From: Campanula takesimana
Lineage: Eukaryota > Streptophyta > Magnoliopsida > Asterales > Campanulaceae
Reading direction: 5' to 3'
DNA: 64,000 nucleotides
Assembly (NCBI GenBank): GCA_026119855.1
Contig: JAOWBW010001129.1
Location: forward strand, 186,001 to 250,000
Made by a program: the position numbers and the translations under genes. Below are positions 22,307 to 34,500 of the stretch, in pieces. The stretch's first letter is position 1. Each line of letters opens with the position of its first letter. Below the pieces are notes generated by a model. The model was given only the letters and a program-made list of their open reading frames with translations, ran no database searches and was not told the origin of the DNA.

Positions 22307-23413
22307 ACACTTATGTATAAACATTGTTACATATAAGTAGCGCGTTCATTACATTTTAGTTATAATAAGTATTATTTTTGGCAAATGAAGAAAACGTAAA
22401 AAAAAAAAAAAAAACATGTTCGTACTTTTCTGTATATACATGTATTACTTTTATGTATACAAATTGTTACATATAAGTAACATGTTTGTTACATTTAGTT
22501 ATAGTAACTATTACTTTTGGCAAACCGAAAAAACATAAAAAATAATAATATAAAAACTAAAAAAAAAAAAAATTGCCCGCGTGTCATGGGTCTGGGCCAT
22601 GGTAAAAAAAATGTCCCGTCTCTACTATAAGACGGGTCATAGTGTTCTCATACAAGTTTTTGTCATACAATATTATGTCAAATTAATATTTTCAATTTTT
22701 TTCGTTGCTAGAAAATAAATTTAATTTAACTTAATTATTAGTACATAATAAAAATATAAAACTTATTTTACTAGTGTTGTTGGAAGTGTATTAATTATAA
22801 ATTTTAAATTTTCATTAATTTATTTAGCTCAACTCCTAATTATTGCTCAAAATTTATAACATCAACGACAAAAAAAAACAAACAAGAAGACCATTTTGAG
22901 GGGTAAGAACATTTTCAATGGACACCAAATTTCACACTAAAACACTAAAAATGCCACTATTCACTACTTCAATGGACACTATATTTTATACCAAATTTGG
23001 TGCAATAGTTTCATTTGTCAAATTTAGTCCCTCTAATTCTCAAAAGTTACATACTGCATATTATGTTAATTAATTTATATGTTAATAAATCATATAGCAT
23101 ATTTTACTCAAATTACAAAAGTACAATACATTAAAGTTAATTATAAAAAAACATAATATTACATATAATAAAAAAAACAAATTTAATACAAACATAAAGC
23201 AAAAGATAATATTCAAACAACGATGACAACAATTTAATATTCGGGTATACCCGACTCATCCCCACCGAGATCACCGGATCCGTCTCCACCTCAATTAAAA
23301 GAGATGGGTTAATATGTAAAAGATTAGACTTTAAATATTGTTTGTGAAATAATGAGAGAGTGGAAAATGAGGTGGAATGGGAATATTCCTTTTTAGTGTG
23401 AAAAATAGTCTTA

Positions 23414-24832
23414 CACCTGCTGCAATGGGGAATGAAAGTTGGGTTGAAATAGAATTTCAACTAGGTGAAGTGCTGCAATGGGGAAATGAAATGGGGTGGG
23501 ATGAAAGCAGAAAATGAAAAATTTCATTCAGCTGGAAAAAAAAAGGGGCCCCAGCTCCCTCCACACGGCGGCTTACCATTGGGCCGACACACGCGCGTAT
23601 CACACCGCCCGACACGGCACGTGTGTCGGCAGTCCATGCGTCTTTTTTTTTCTTTTTATCTGATTGGGACACGTGTTGGGCTGTCATTGGTCCATGCGAT
23701 TTTCATATATATTTCTTATCCCAAATTATTTGAGCTGAATTATCACCTAGTAAATTATTTTTTTTATTTTTTTCACCAAAATTCATAAAAAAAAATCCCT
23801 ACAAATAGATGCAAGTTTCATTTGATTTGGACACCGAAAAAAAAAACTCTTTTCTCAATTATCCTTCTTCATTTTAATTTTTTTAAAAAAATCATCTTTT
23901 TAGTGATATGGATTCCAATAATAACAATTTCAACACTCAAGAGCTCATCAAAAATTGCAGAAGGATCTAGTCAAGCACATATGGGCAAAGTTCGGAAATG
24001 CGTGATTTAATAATTTTGTCTTTCATTACTTGTGTCGCGAGCTAAGTTTATTGTAACTTTTCTTATTTTTAATAATAATTATCGTCATTTCTCGTATTTA
24101 TTTAATTACAATTATAAAAAATTAATTAAGTGTGAAGTATTTTTTTAATTATAAATAATAATAATAATTATTATTATTTTACTAATCATAAAAATAAAGA
24201 ATAAAGAATATAAATAAAATAAAAGCGGTGGGGCATAGAATGATGAGTTGGGAGAGAGATGAATTTAATTTAATCTAACCATTGTATGGTGGTTAAATGA
24301 ATAGGTAGTTGAATTATTAGGTGGATGAGAGAAAAGATGAGGTGGAGTGTTAAAGTGGGAATGAAAGTAGGGATGGCAACGGGCCGGGTTTGGCCAAACC
24401 CGAACCCGACCCGAGATATACATTGTTAATACCGAACACGACCCGATGATGACAAACCTGAACCCGCCCCGCCTGTACATTTTTTTATTTTTTTTTTGGG
24501 CTTGGCCCACCTCTGTCACTACTTTAAGCTTATTTGGGCTTTAGCCCAACTTGAAACTTCTAAGAAAATGAAAAAAAAAATACATTACAGAGAGAGTAAT
24601 AGGGGTATAAAAAGGGTGAAACAGGGGTATAAAAGGAAATTCATAACATAAGTCTCTGAACGGGGCGGGCCGGGTCGGTTTGGACTGCGTTACCAAACCC
24701 GGACCCGAACCCGTCGGGTTTTGAAAAACAACTACCAAACCCGGCTTGATCGGACCGAAAAGTCACGGAAACGGGTCGGGTTCGACGAGATTGCCATCCC
24801 TAAATGAAAGTGGTGTAGCATTGTGGGTGGTC
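23414..24832. mobile_element. Deleted PIF/Harbinger element with ORF1 remnant (middle of nest)
   Basis: Flanked by TTA (23411-23413 and 24833-24835); right end complements GACCACCCACAATG. The segment 23740-23980 aligns with the start of the larger element at 63 kb: GGACACCGAAAAA leader, then ATG at 23909 and Asp-Ser-Asn-Asn-Asn-Asn-Phe-Asn-Thr-Gln before stopping at codon 21. The GC-rich CGCGCGT part near 23590 also has a counterpart near 63200. It is therefore an internal deletion derivative of that family. Confidence 0.65.
24369..24802. mobile_element. GGGATGGCAA-type MITE, innermost of nest
   Basis: Ends AGGGATGGCAACGGG and complementary ATTGCCATCCCTA. Both sides carry AATGAAAGT (24360-24368 and 24803-24811), a 9-bp duplication. 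The inside is rich in AACCCG/CGGGTT words. Mutator-like by target length; no coding capacity. Confidence 0.75.
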
Positions 24833-24912
24833 TTATGCATTGGAGAGATTTTGTGTGACATTTGGTGCAAAACTTGCATCAAATTTAGTGTTCTCCATTG
24901 GAGATGCTCTAA

Positions 24913-25896
24913 GTACTTTTCAAGTTTTCATATGCTCTCCAGATTTAGTTTTTAGTTTTTTTCTCTTTACAACTAGCCTCATAATAAGTTGTGACTCATT
25001 AACATTTGCTCTCTCCATCTCATTAAAAGATGCATTTTTTTTATTTAAAATTGTGTGCCAATAAAAAAAATCACTTTCTCAGAATAGTTTTTTTTTTTTT
25101 TTGTTTAATGAGACATACTTGCATATTCACAATAACTATCTACATATTATCCTACTTCACTTTTCATTTTTACAACACTTAGATCATCCACAATCATAGG
25201 GCTCTTTCTAAGTAGTTTTTTTTATGCTCATCATATGCCACAATCTTCATCAAGCCAATAAAAAAACTAAAGTTTTTTTTCTTCATAATAATAGAACTTT
25301 TTCCATAACATGAGAAATTAGTAATGATCAATAAAAATGCTCATAAAAAACAAATCTGAAAATCGCTCTTTAATAAAATTGTTTTTTGCTAGCTTTGTAA
25401 TGACATAAAGCTTTAAGAATTAATGATATCACAATGCATTATTATATGTCTTTCATCATTTATTATATTATTAAGAAATTGAATCTTATCCACTATTGCA
25501 AATTGCAAAGATGAAGAATGATATTAGTACAAGACATTACATTTCATCTCATCATCATTATGCCTGAAATAATTAATTTAATTATATTTTAACTAAAATT
25601 TTATAGATTTTTTTTTATGATTTTAAACAAAATGTAAAAATTGCTATCAATAATATTTTTAATAATAAATCAAGAATTTTTAAATTTTTATTAAAATCAT
25701 CAAAATTTTATAAAATTTTAATCAAAGTACAAATAAATTAATTATTTTAATCAATATAGTCAAATTGTTAGGAGAAGACGGGAGTATACTTGCTGAAAAA
25801 AATAATTACGGGATCTGTCACTAAGTTGGGGATGTACCCACAAACTGGTTAATTTGCCGACCTTTGTTCGTTCACCTAAAAATGATAAGACAAATT
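24913..25896. other. AT-rich stretch without genes
   Basis: I see no supported gene. A decayed inverted pair (CATCTCATTAAA near 25017 and TTTAATGAGACATA near 25105) may be an old MITE, and GATCATCCACAATCATAGG at 25183 resembles the start of another. Confidence 0.5.
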
Positions 25897-26745
25897 CTAA
25901 GGTACATCCGGTGTACCATGTGCGACGGGCATTGCCCATGGACCAGCCCGACCGCCCCGCCCGCAGGCCCTTCTTCCACTCCCAGCGCGACACGTGTCAA
26001 TTTTTTTAAAAAAAAACCTCCAATAATTTTAAAATGCTATATCTTGAGATTTATAACTCAGAAAAATAAAATAAAAATACCGTTGTGTTCGTCTCGTCGA
26101 GACAAATAAAACTACATAGGTCATGATATGGTTTGATTTTTATTTAAAAAAAAAAAATACTTTTTAAGACACAAAAAAAAAATTGATCTGCTTGTCAGCT
26201 CAAATGTAACACTCTGTTCTGATAAAAGTAACACTTTCATCTTCAAAAAGTAACACTTTTCTTCTGTTAAATATAACAGCAGTTTTTTATATAAAAAAAA
26301 ATGGGTTTGCATTTCAATTGTTACTTTCTCAATAAAAAATTGTTACATTTCATATATAATGTTACATTTAAGAATGTAAAATGTTACAATTCAGAAAAAA
26401 AAATGTTACATTTATTTTTTATAAAATGTAACATTAGTTTAGTTGTCAATCATATGTAATGTTGGGGAAAAAAGTGTTACATTTGAAAAAAAATAGTGTT
26501 ACATTCATTTATAAAAAGTGTGACATTAGTTTAGTTGTCAATCTTTATGTTATTTTTAATGTATTGCACCAAAATAGTGGTACATTTTGGAACAAAAAGT
26601 GTTACATTTGAAAAGGAAAAAGTGATACATTTTGTTATAATAAGTGTTACTTTTGTTGGGAGGAAAAAAGTTTGAGGTGGCCAAAAAAAAAAAAAAAAAA
26701 AGAAAGAAAATCCCGTCGCACCGTGCGACGGGTGTACAGGAGAGT
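25897..26745. mobile_element. Inverted-repeat element with GTGCGACGGG ends
   Basis: Left TACATCCGGTGTACCATGTG and CGACGGG; the right end holds a palindrome with arms CCCGTCGCAC and GTGCGACGGG (26711-26731), then TGTACAGG. Inside are many TGTAACA/TGTTACA words. The part 26000-26160 recurs inverted at 28625-28765, so a second copy lies at 27730-28767. Class uncertain. Confidence 0.5.
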
Positions 26746-26805
26746 TGCTCAAATAATAAACCACCTACTACTATTACAACACCCACCTACATTCCTATTT
26801 TACTA

Positions 26806-27080
26806 CCCCTCAGTCCCAAATACTTGTATTTCTAGCACTTTACATACATATTAAAAAAATCAATTAATACATATCAAAATAGACTAAACTATCCTTTGAA
26901 TAGTTCAAGTACCAAGGCAATTAAATGGTCTTACAGTCACAACTATCTATCATAAATAAGGGCAGTTTAAGCAAAGTGTGTAAATGTTTTATGAAAAAAT
27001 GCAAAACTGCAAGTATTTTGGGACAAAAAATTTAAGCTAAAACTGCATATATTTTGAGATGTATTTTGGGACGGAGAGAG
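26806..27080. mobile_element. Stowaway-like MITE
   Basis: CCCCTCAGTCCCAAATAC at left, complementary GTATTTTGGGACGGAGAGAG at right, TA at the right edge; about 275 bp. Confidence 0.7.
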
Positions 27081-27081
27081 T

Positions 27082-27729
27082 AGTATTGAAAACACTCTAT
27101 ACAATTTTACACACCCATCAACAGCCCCAACCCATTCACCGTAACATTCAAATCAAGACTAAACACTCAAACTCTTCACATTAACGCAAGCTGAAGCAAA
27201 AAAACGTTCGGATCAACCTAAATCTAAAGGTTCGGACCCAATGAACTCTTGAATAACTTGAAATATATTGAATAAACGTAAACTAAGCTGGGGATTTTCC
27301 GACGAAGGCCCTCTGGCGTGAGAGTAAGAATAGGTTTTATAGAGTGAAATCATTTGATCAGAGTTGAGAGTCAAAAGATACGTTACTCATTATACGTGAG
27401 ATATGGCCTGTATTTATAGGCGCAGGTTGAGGGTATCCTTGCTTGGTGAGAAAGTTTAGGAGTCTGTTTTGGTGTAGGACTCATAGTTAGGAAAGTAGAA
27501 TCTCAATTAGATTGGTGTTACTTGGCTTCCGTACTAGATTGAGTTTCCTGAATAAGAGATAAACCCGTATAATGAAATATCATGAACTCCATGCGTATTC
27601 CCTGTTAGATTATGACTATGCATGGCTGTTTGACCAAGTTACTGGACGTAGCCTTGGTGGAGCGCCACTCCTCGTCCTCGGTATAAGGGAAGCTGATGAG
27701 TATGGCAATTGGTCCTCGTCTCCTGAGAT
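27082..27729. other. Unassigned non-coding stretch
   Basis: Less AT-rich than its surroundings, no convincing open frame and no terminal repeats I can pair. Contains ATTTATAGGCGCAGG near 27413, which looks like the promoter part of an LTR on the minus strand, so it may be an LTR fragment of an unidentified element. Confidence 0.35.
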
Positions 27730-28767
27730 TTAACACATTTTATGAAAAAAGTAACAGATTAGTCTTGAGAAAGTAATATTTTTATTGTAAAAAGTAGAAG
27801 TAGTTTTGCATAAAAATTTAAATATTTTGATAATATTTTTTTTGTTAAAGAAATTAATAATTGAAGTGTAACAGAGTGTATATATAATTATAATTTGATA
27901 TATAGTTGAATGTCATAGTTTTTTATAGCGTAAACTTTACTTTTTTTCTTTTAAAAAAGTAACACTTTTTTTATAACCATAATTTTGCAGAAATTGATTA
28001 AGGATAACATAAGATTACAACAAAAACTAACGTGACATTTTATAACAAATGTACATTCTGAAGTGAAATATATTTTTTAAAAGAAAAAAGGTACTCCCTG
28101 TCCCAGAGTAAGAGTCTCATTTTCCTTTTTGTCAGTCCCAGAAGAAGAGAGTCTCATTCCTAAAATGGCAAAGATCTTTACTATTCACCCCACTCATTCT
28201 CTCTCCTATTTTACTTTTATACTCACAACACCAATCAATTCACTATTCTCTCCCACTCATTCTCTCTCATACTTTACTTTTACACTTACAACATTTTCAC
28301 CACATCCAATATTTTTAATAAGCGTGCAAATTGGGGGTGAGACTCTTACCTCCGGGACGGAGGGGTAACTTTACTCTATAAAACTGTTACATTCATCTAT
28401 ATAGCAAATTATAATCATTATGCACTCTGTTACACTTCAATTGTTAGTTTTTTTTAACCACAAAACTATCAAACTATTTAAATTTTTCTGCAAAACTGAT
28501 GTTATATTTTACAATAAAAATGTTACTGTTAAAAAACGAATCTGTTACCTTTTTAATAAAAATGTGTTACATTTTACAACAACGAACAGAACTGTTTTTT
28601 TTTGTTTGTTAAAAAATATGCTTTAAAAAATAAATTCAAACCATATCATGACCTATCTAGTTTGATTCGTCTCCATCGAAACGAACGCAACAGTATTTTC
28701 AGTTTTTTTTTTCAAAATCTCATGATATTGCATTTTTAAGTTATTGGGGTTTTTTTTTATGGACCGC
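27730..28767. mobile_element. Second GTGCGACGGG-type element, inverted and truncated
   Basis: 28625-28765 is the reverse complement of 26000-26160 (CATATCATGACCTA and CATGATATTGCATTTTTAAG words). The terminal part is missing because a retrotransposon LTR begins at 28768. A Stowaway MITE at 28094-28365 is nested inside. Confidence 0.5.
28094..28365. mobile_element. Stowaway-like MITE (subfamily a)
   Basis: CTCCCTGTCCCAGAGTAAGAG left and complementary CTCTTACCTCCGGGACGGAGG right with TA each side; nearly the same inner sequence as 21219-21497. Confidence 0.85.
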
Positions 28768-29481
28768 TGTTAGGATTCTTTGTTAGTACACTCTCTTGAT
28801 TTGATTGATCCATGTCACGTGTCATTTTTAGGAATCATGTAATGAAGTTAGCTTCAATTTTTAGATGAGTCCATTTCTAGATTTTTATTTTCATTAGGCC
28901 TTGAGTTAGTATCGGTTTGACCTCAGCGGTTTGGTTCTTTCAAACCGCACTCGTTGCTACTCGAACCGCCAGCATGGAGTCACAAGTCTTCATCAAAACC
29001 GCCTTCTGTGGCTTTGATGAAACCGCACTTCAAGTATCACATGGAGCCGCTGATATGCTACCTTGGTAGAACCGCAATTTTAATGAAACTGCACATCAAG
29101 TCCATTCATGAAACTGCTCCGTACCTGGTGGAACCGCAGAGCATTTATTGAGATTCAAATATGTCATTTATTCTTTGAGACAAACATTCCCTTTACAACC
29201 ATAAATGAATGATTTATGACTTGTCAAATAACTTCGAGTTAACTTGGAGTCTCTGCAAGGAATGTCGGTTTTGTCCAGTAATTTCAAATGCTTACCGTTA
29301 GTCATATCTCTGCAACAAATGACAGATATCAGGTAGTGGTGGTCTACACTACTTAGGACTACAAAACAAACCAAGGACGAAAATGACACCTCAACCAATG
29401 GGATTTTGACAGCAGCTGTACCATCAAGATTTGATTCAAATCTTTGTCCAACGGTCACAAGGGTGCACTACCTATAAATTA
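28768..29481 (+). repeat. Partial LTR of family B, inverted to element B
   Basis: Begins TGTTAGGATTC and follows the reverse complement of the element B LTR end to end, through AATTTTTAGAT, the AACCGC-rich part, CTTTGTCCAACGGTCACAAG and the TATA region CTATAAATTA, where the assembly gap starts. It is more diverged than the two element B LTRs are from each other, so it comes from another insertion. It carries at least seven AACCGC motifs in 714 bp. Confidence 0.85.
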
Positions 29482-29581
29482 NNNNNNNNNNNNNNNNNNN
29501 NNNNNNNNNNNNNNNNNNNNNNNNNNNNNNNNNNNNNNNNNNNNNNNNNNNNNNNNNNNNNNNNNNNNNNNNNNNNNNNNN
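29482..29581. other. Assembly gap (100 N)
   Basis: A run of exactly 100 N between two LTRs of one family in opposite orientation; the round size suggests a placeholder and the true length is unknown. The 3' LTR end of element B, its target copy and the rest of the partial LTR lie inside. Confidence 0.98.
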
Positions 29582-31038
29582 TCCCAGAGGGCAACAAGGG
29601 TATAGAACCGCTAGAGGGGGGGTGAATAGCGGTCCGAAAACTTTTTCGAAAAATACCCTTAAAATCAAACGAGTACTTATCAGTTTTGGCCAACTGCGGT
29701 TCAAGGCACAAGAACCGAACTGATAAAATGCACAACGGAGTTTGCGGTTTGGCCAAATAGGTTAGTTAAAGAGTTGGGAAGTTTGACTCGGGTTGAGAAA
29801 ACACTATGATGCAACAGAATAGTTAAACTTAAAGTTTAAAGGAAAACACAATTCATCTTTCAAGTCATTTCGTGTATGGAAGCAAGTTCAAGACCACAAA
29901 CAAGAAAGATAAATATCAAGACAGAAAATAAAGATCAAACACACAAATTGAAGAGGTTCGTTCTTAAATGAACTACGTCCTCTACCTAGATGGTTAGTCT
30001 AGGATTTTCTAATAGCTATAAGACTTGTATTAATTTAGAGGAGGTTTTACAAGATGAATCTAAACTCTAAACAATAAGTCTAACCTAAGCTATAATAACA
30101 ACCGGTGTTTTCGAAGTATATAATCTATATGTGATCATATAAATCGGGTGTGTGTGTGAAAAGAAATCAAATGCTCTAAGTATCTAAATGATGGTTGAGC
30201 AAATAGAATTCTTTCGGTGTAAAGGCTAAGTATGAATGGTTGTTAGGCTTGAAGCTTTGATGAAGAACTGGGTTTGCAATGGAGATGGTTGAAGATATGA
30301 ATATCTGGGTTTAAATCTTCAAAGCAAACTTGAATACTTGGGAATGAATCTCTTGAAGCTCAGCAACCTTCATTGTTGAATAATGAAGGCTATTTATAGG
30401 CAGAGCACCCTTGTGACCGTTGGGTAAAGATTTGAATCAAATCTGAAGGGTACAGTGCTGTCGAAATCCCATTGGTTGAGCTGTCATTTTCGTCCTTGGT
30501 TTTGTCTTGTAGTCCTAGGTAGTTGTTGCACCACTACCTGACAATTGTCCTTTGTTGCAGAAAGGACTAACGGTAAACAATTCAAACTGATGGACAAACC
30601 GACATTCCTTGCAGAAACTCCAAGTTAACTTAGAGTTATTTTGACATGACATAACAACATCCTTATACGGTCAAAAAGGGAATGTTTGTCTAAGGAATAA
30701 ATGACATCTCTTTAATTCTTCAATAACTGCTCTGCGGTTTCACCAAGCATAGGGGCGGTTTGAAGAATGATCTTGATGTGCGGTTTCATCAAACATGCAA
30801 ACTGCAGTTTGATGAAACTGAAGAGCTCCATGCTGGCGGTCTCAAGATGACGGCTTGAAGCACTAAACCGCTAATGATACAACCGAATTATACTCAGCCT
30901 AGAAAACGAAAAATCTAGAAATGGACTTATCTAAAAATTGAAGTAGAACTTCATTACATGCGGTCCTAAAGTCCATAAAAAGACACGTGGCATGGATCAA
31001 TCAAATTAAGGTGGGTGTACTAACAATGAATCCTAACA
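29582..31038 (-). repeat. 3' LTR of element B
   Basis: On the minus strand it starts TGTTAGGATTC at 31038 and runs into the gap just short of its GGGACCAACA end. TATA box at 30391-30398 and the MSA motif CCCAACGGTCA at 30414-30424, both minus strand. Direct-repeat partner of 41926-43382. Confidence 0.95.
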
Positions 31039-31048
31039 ATCTCCCCCT
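31039..31048 (-). other. Polypurine tract of element B
   Basis: AGGGGGAGAT on the minus strand, directly before the 3' LTR; same sequence as in element A. The 458 bp between it and the third gene stop at 31507 are non-coding. Confidence 0.85.
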
Positions 31049-31506
31049 ATTTGATTGATGCCATTACCACACTATGATAATAGCAAAACATTGTACTTGG
31101 TAAGAACATGTCAGAAATAAATTTCATGAAATTGCATGTCCCAAGTCAATGCACACACTATGCTAGATCATAGATTTCTAATCTATCAAAAATAAAGGAA
31201 ATGAATAAGAGATAGAAAAGAAATACATTCAGATGCATAAAGAATGATATGATTTTGAGGATCAGAAATGCATGTTTAAACTGAATGTTTAAAACACAAT
31301 GCACTTAAAAGTATTTTCATGATGAATGTAGTGCATGAGGTTTTAAGAAATACAAGCATTGTTTCACAAACAAGCAGTTTGAATAAACAAAGTTTTGGAA
31401 ACAGAATGCTATGCAGTCATTCTCATTATAATTCAATCATAAAGGATAGTAACTTACAATGTAAGAATTACAAGAGACATCAAAAAGAAAGACTAAGAAA
31501 AGAAGT

Positions 31507-34500
31507 CTAATCTACTTCATCTGCAACAGAACCCCTTGCAGCAGCAGCAGCATCTGCGGTTTGGTTCTGAACGGTTTGAGCATCTTGAGCAGCTTGTTCT
31601 TCTGCAACTTGAACATTAACAGCGGGGGCGGTTTGATCAACATTTCTAGAACCGGATCCACGGGTGGCTTCAAAAACAAAGTCAGCTGCACGAAGCCGAA
31701 CTTCAGTCGGTTCATCAATCTTCAATTCAATTGCAGCGGTTTGTTTGACAAGTTTCCCGGTTCTATGCAAGATAAGTTCTGAAGAATCAAGTGCATGCTG
31801 AGCTAGAATGTCAAGTTTCTCAACAACAGATTGAAGTGATGCATCAACGGCTTGAAACTTTAAGTTGCAAAGATCATTGTTGGTTCTGACAAGATCTTGA
31901 AGGGCCAGTTGATTTTCCAAGATTAAGTTCAGTCTCTCATCTAGCTGTTGTTGTCTTGACCTATCTTCAAATCTCTCATTTACTCTCTCCCCCTTAATGG
32001 CATCAAGATCAGATTGAATAGTGAGGAGATGAGTGTCAAACCGAGAAGTGGCGGTTTGCTGATGAACTTGAATATTCCTAACCGCATCTATTAAATCGGC
32101 GGTTGTAGCATGAAGAGGTAGAATAGGATAGGAAGGAATTGAAGAGGGCGGTTCATCAGAAGGAGTATAGGGAGGGATGTGCTCATCACTGGAATTATCA
32201 TCATCAGAAATTTGGATGGCATCATCAGATTGATGGGAGGAGGAAGGCATTTTGGCTTTGCCCTTCAAAAGAATGTGAGCCTCTTCTAAGGTTTCACCCA
32301 TAGAGATCCTAAGAGCGGTTTCAAGCTCAATGGGATCAAAGAGAGGAAAAGAGTGAATAGGGATAATTGCAGTTTGAGGAAGTGAAGAAGGAAGAAGAGG
32401 AAATCTCAAATAATCATCATTTAGAAGAATGGAAGGGGAAGGCACAAATCTCCAATTCAACATAGGAGGATAGGCTCTAGCAGTGAACTTTAGAAAGAAT
32501 TGACTAGCAAGAGTGGGATCCATGAGTACCTGATCGGCAATCTCACCCATCACTTTGTCTGCAACTGAAAGAATTAAGTGTTCAACTGCGGCTTCCATCT
32601 CATCCTTGGGAAAGATAGCAAAAGGGTTAGGGCGGCCAGCCTTCAAGAATCTAGCTTCGGCTTTGGCGGCGGCACGAGCATGAGCTCCATCCCTTCTTTC
32701 CCTAGAGGTTTCAGTTTTGAACCGCTTCAAATAATTAGCTAAGTCAGCAGCATTCTTTCGTTTCTTTGTCTTCGGTTTAATGAATGAAACCGATGTCTGT
32801 GGAGATAGCTGAATTGGCGGCTGAGAGAGAGGTTGAGCTTGAGTAATAGCCAGCGGTTGAACTGAAGGAAGAGGCAGTGGTTGAACCGACAAAGAAGTAG
32901 ATGCCAAAACCGGAGTTGGAGCATAAGGTAAATCAGGAGATGAAGAGGGAGTATGTTCTGGTGAATCAAAGTCCAACTTCCTTTTAAGTGAAGGAGGAGA
33001 GACCTCAACCATCATTGGGTCAATACCTGCCTTCCTCATCTCAGCTCTTTCTCTTAGCTCTCTTGCAAAAGCTCCTTCAAGTGGTGAGTGATCTCTTTTG
33101 TAGTCAGCCTCACTGAAGTCCACAGCTCCTGGTGGCCTTGACTGCCAATGCTCTACATAATCACTTTTCTTCACCAACTTCCTCTCTTCTTTGGCGGTTG
33201 AACCTCAAGAACTTCAACATCTTGCTCAGGTTCACCAAGTGCCTCAGACATATCAGTCTGCTCAGGCAATGCTGCAGCCTCAAACTCATCGGTTTGCTCA
33301 GGCTGAACCACAATGGTAGATACAGCGGTTTGTTCAACTAGAACCGCATCCTCAGACACTTCGGTCTGCTCAGGATCGGTTTGAGAGGAGGGTTTGAGGT
33401 TTGGAAAGGCTTTGAAAATTTCAGCCAACTGTTCTTCAGAGAATTGAACAGAAGGCGGTTTAGAAGTGGAAGGTTTAGGAGGAGAAGGGATAGGAAGAAA
33501 AAGATGAGGTGAAGGGATAAGTTCTGGAATGGATTTAGCCTTGGCGGCTTTAAGAGAGGCGGCATCCATAGCAAAATTAAAGGATTTCTCTACATTTTGA
33601 TGTAATGGAGAGAGGGGTTTAACTTGAGGTTTGGGAATAGAGGGTTTAGAAGGCGGTTTTGAAAGAGTAGGAGATAGTCTGATGGGGGGAAAGGAGGTTG
33701 AAGAAGATGAAGGTTTAGATGAAGGTTTGGATAAGGGTTTGGAAGGCGGTTTGGATAGGTTTGCTTTTGTAATAACCGAAGGGATTTGAGCAGTTCCCTT
33801 TCTCTTTCTTGGAGCAGCGGTTTCCTTGGGACGAGCCGCAGGAATAGACCGAATTGCAGGCTCCCCCTCAACCGCAGGCTCCCCCTCAGCCTGTACCGCG
33901 GTTTGAGCTAAATGACTTAACCCCAGTCGGTTTAGAGTGGCAGTTTGACCTTCATTTCTTAGCATCGTAGCATGGGCCTGATCAGCAATGGCACCAGCAT
34001 ACGGTTTCCCTGATTTGTTGAGCCGAGCCTCAGGAAATGGGCCACGTTCGGCTTCAGGAAGAGGGTCCTCATTCCAAACAGTTTGAGCATACCGCCATCC
34101 AAAGGTTGTTCTGAAGGTATCAAGTCTTGACAATCCAAAGATAGATTTTTCACTTGGATCCAACCAATAGTCCTTGTGTTCAGTAGAGAACTTGAAAATG
34201 GCAGTATCTTGATGCAAGAACTTTGTCAGCAACCTGCAATGAGTTCTGACCTTGGATTTTCCAGCGGCTTTAGCAGCATGGAGGCGGTTTAGAGCATTTA
34301 TAATCTCCTTCATCACAACCTTGGGCCAGTGCAGTTTCTTCCCTTTAAGAATGGCCACACAGTAAGCATACTGTTCACTTGTAAAGTTGTTGTGGTTTCC
34401 ATTCTTGCACATGACTCCAGAATCTACCAGTTCACAAAGATGAGCCATCACTTCTCCAAAGTCCTTTTTGGAGGAATTCTTGGTGGAGAAAGAGTTAACT

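Larger units (their letters stand above)
20946..22671. mobile_element. AT-rich inverted-repeat element, copy 2 of 2 (inverted to copy 1)
   Basis: Starts at GAGACGGGTCGAACC and ends ACGGGTCATAGTGTTCTCATA; read on the minus strand it follows copy 1 closely, including GTTACTTATATGTAAC words and a (TA)n tract at about 22256-22302. Two Stowaway MITEs (21219-21497, 21800-22087) interrupt it at sites empty in copy 1. The outermost left end is shorter than in copy 1. Confidence 0.65.
22907..24909. mobile_element. PIF/Harbinger-type MITE (outer element of a nest)
   Basis: Terminal repeats GAACATTTTCAATGGA (left) and the complement of GAGCATCTCCAATGGA (right), with the 3-bp target TAA at 22904-22906 and 24910-24912. 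TAA/TTA targets and such ends are typical of PIF/Harbinger. Its original body is small; most of the length is the second element at 23414-24832. Confidence 0.75.

Noticed and set aside
29431..29756. Open frames reading through the N gap
   Set aside because: The gap has unknown sequence and the flanks are LTR.
33165..33185. Programmed -1 frameshift site
   Set aside because: No X XXY YYZ heptamer or evident downstream structure near the overlap; a simple indel is more likely.
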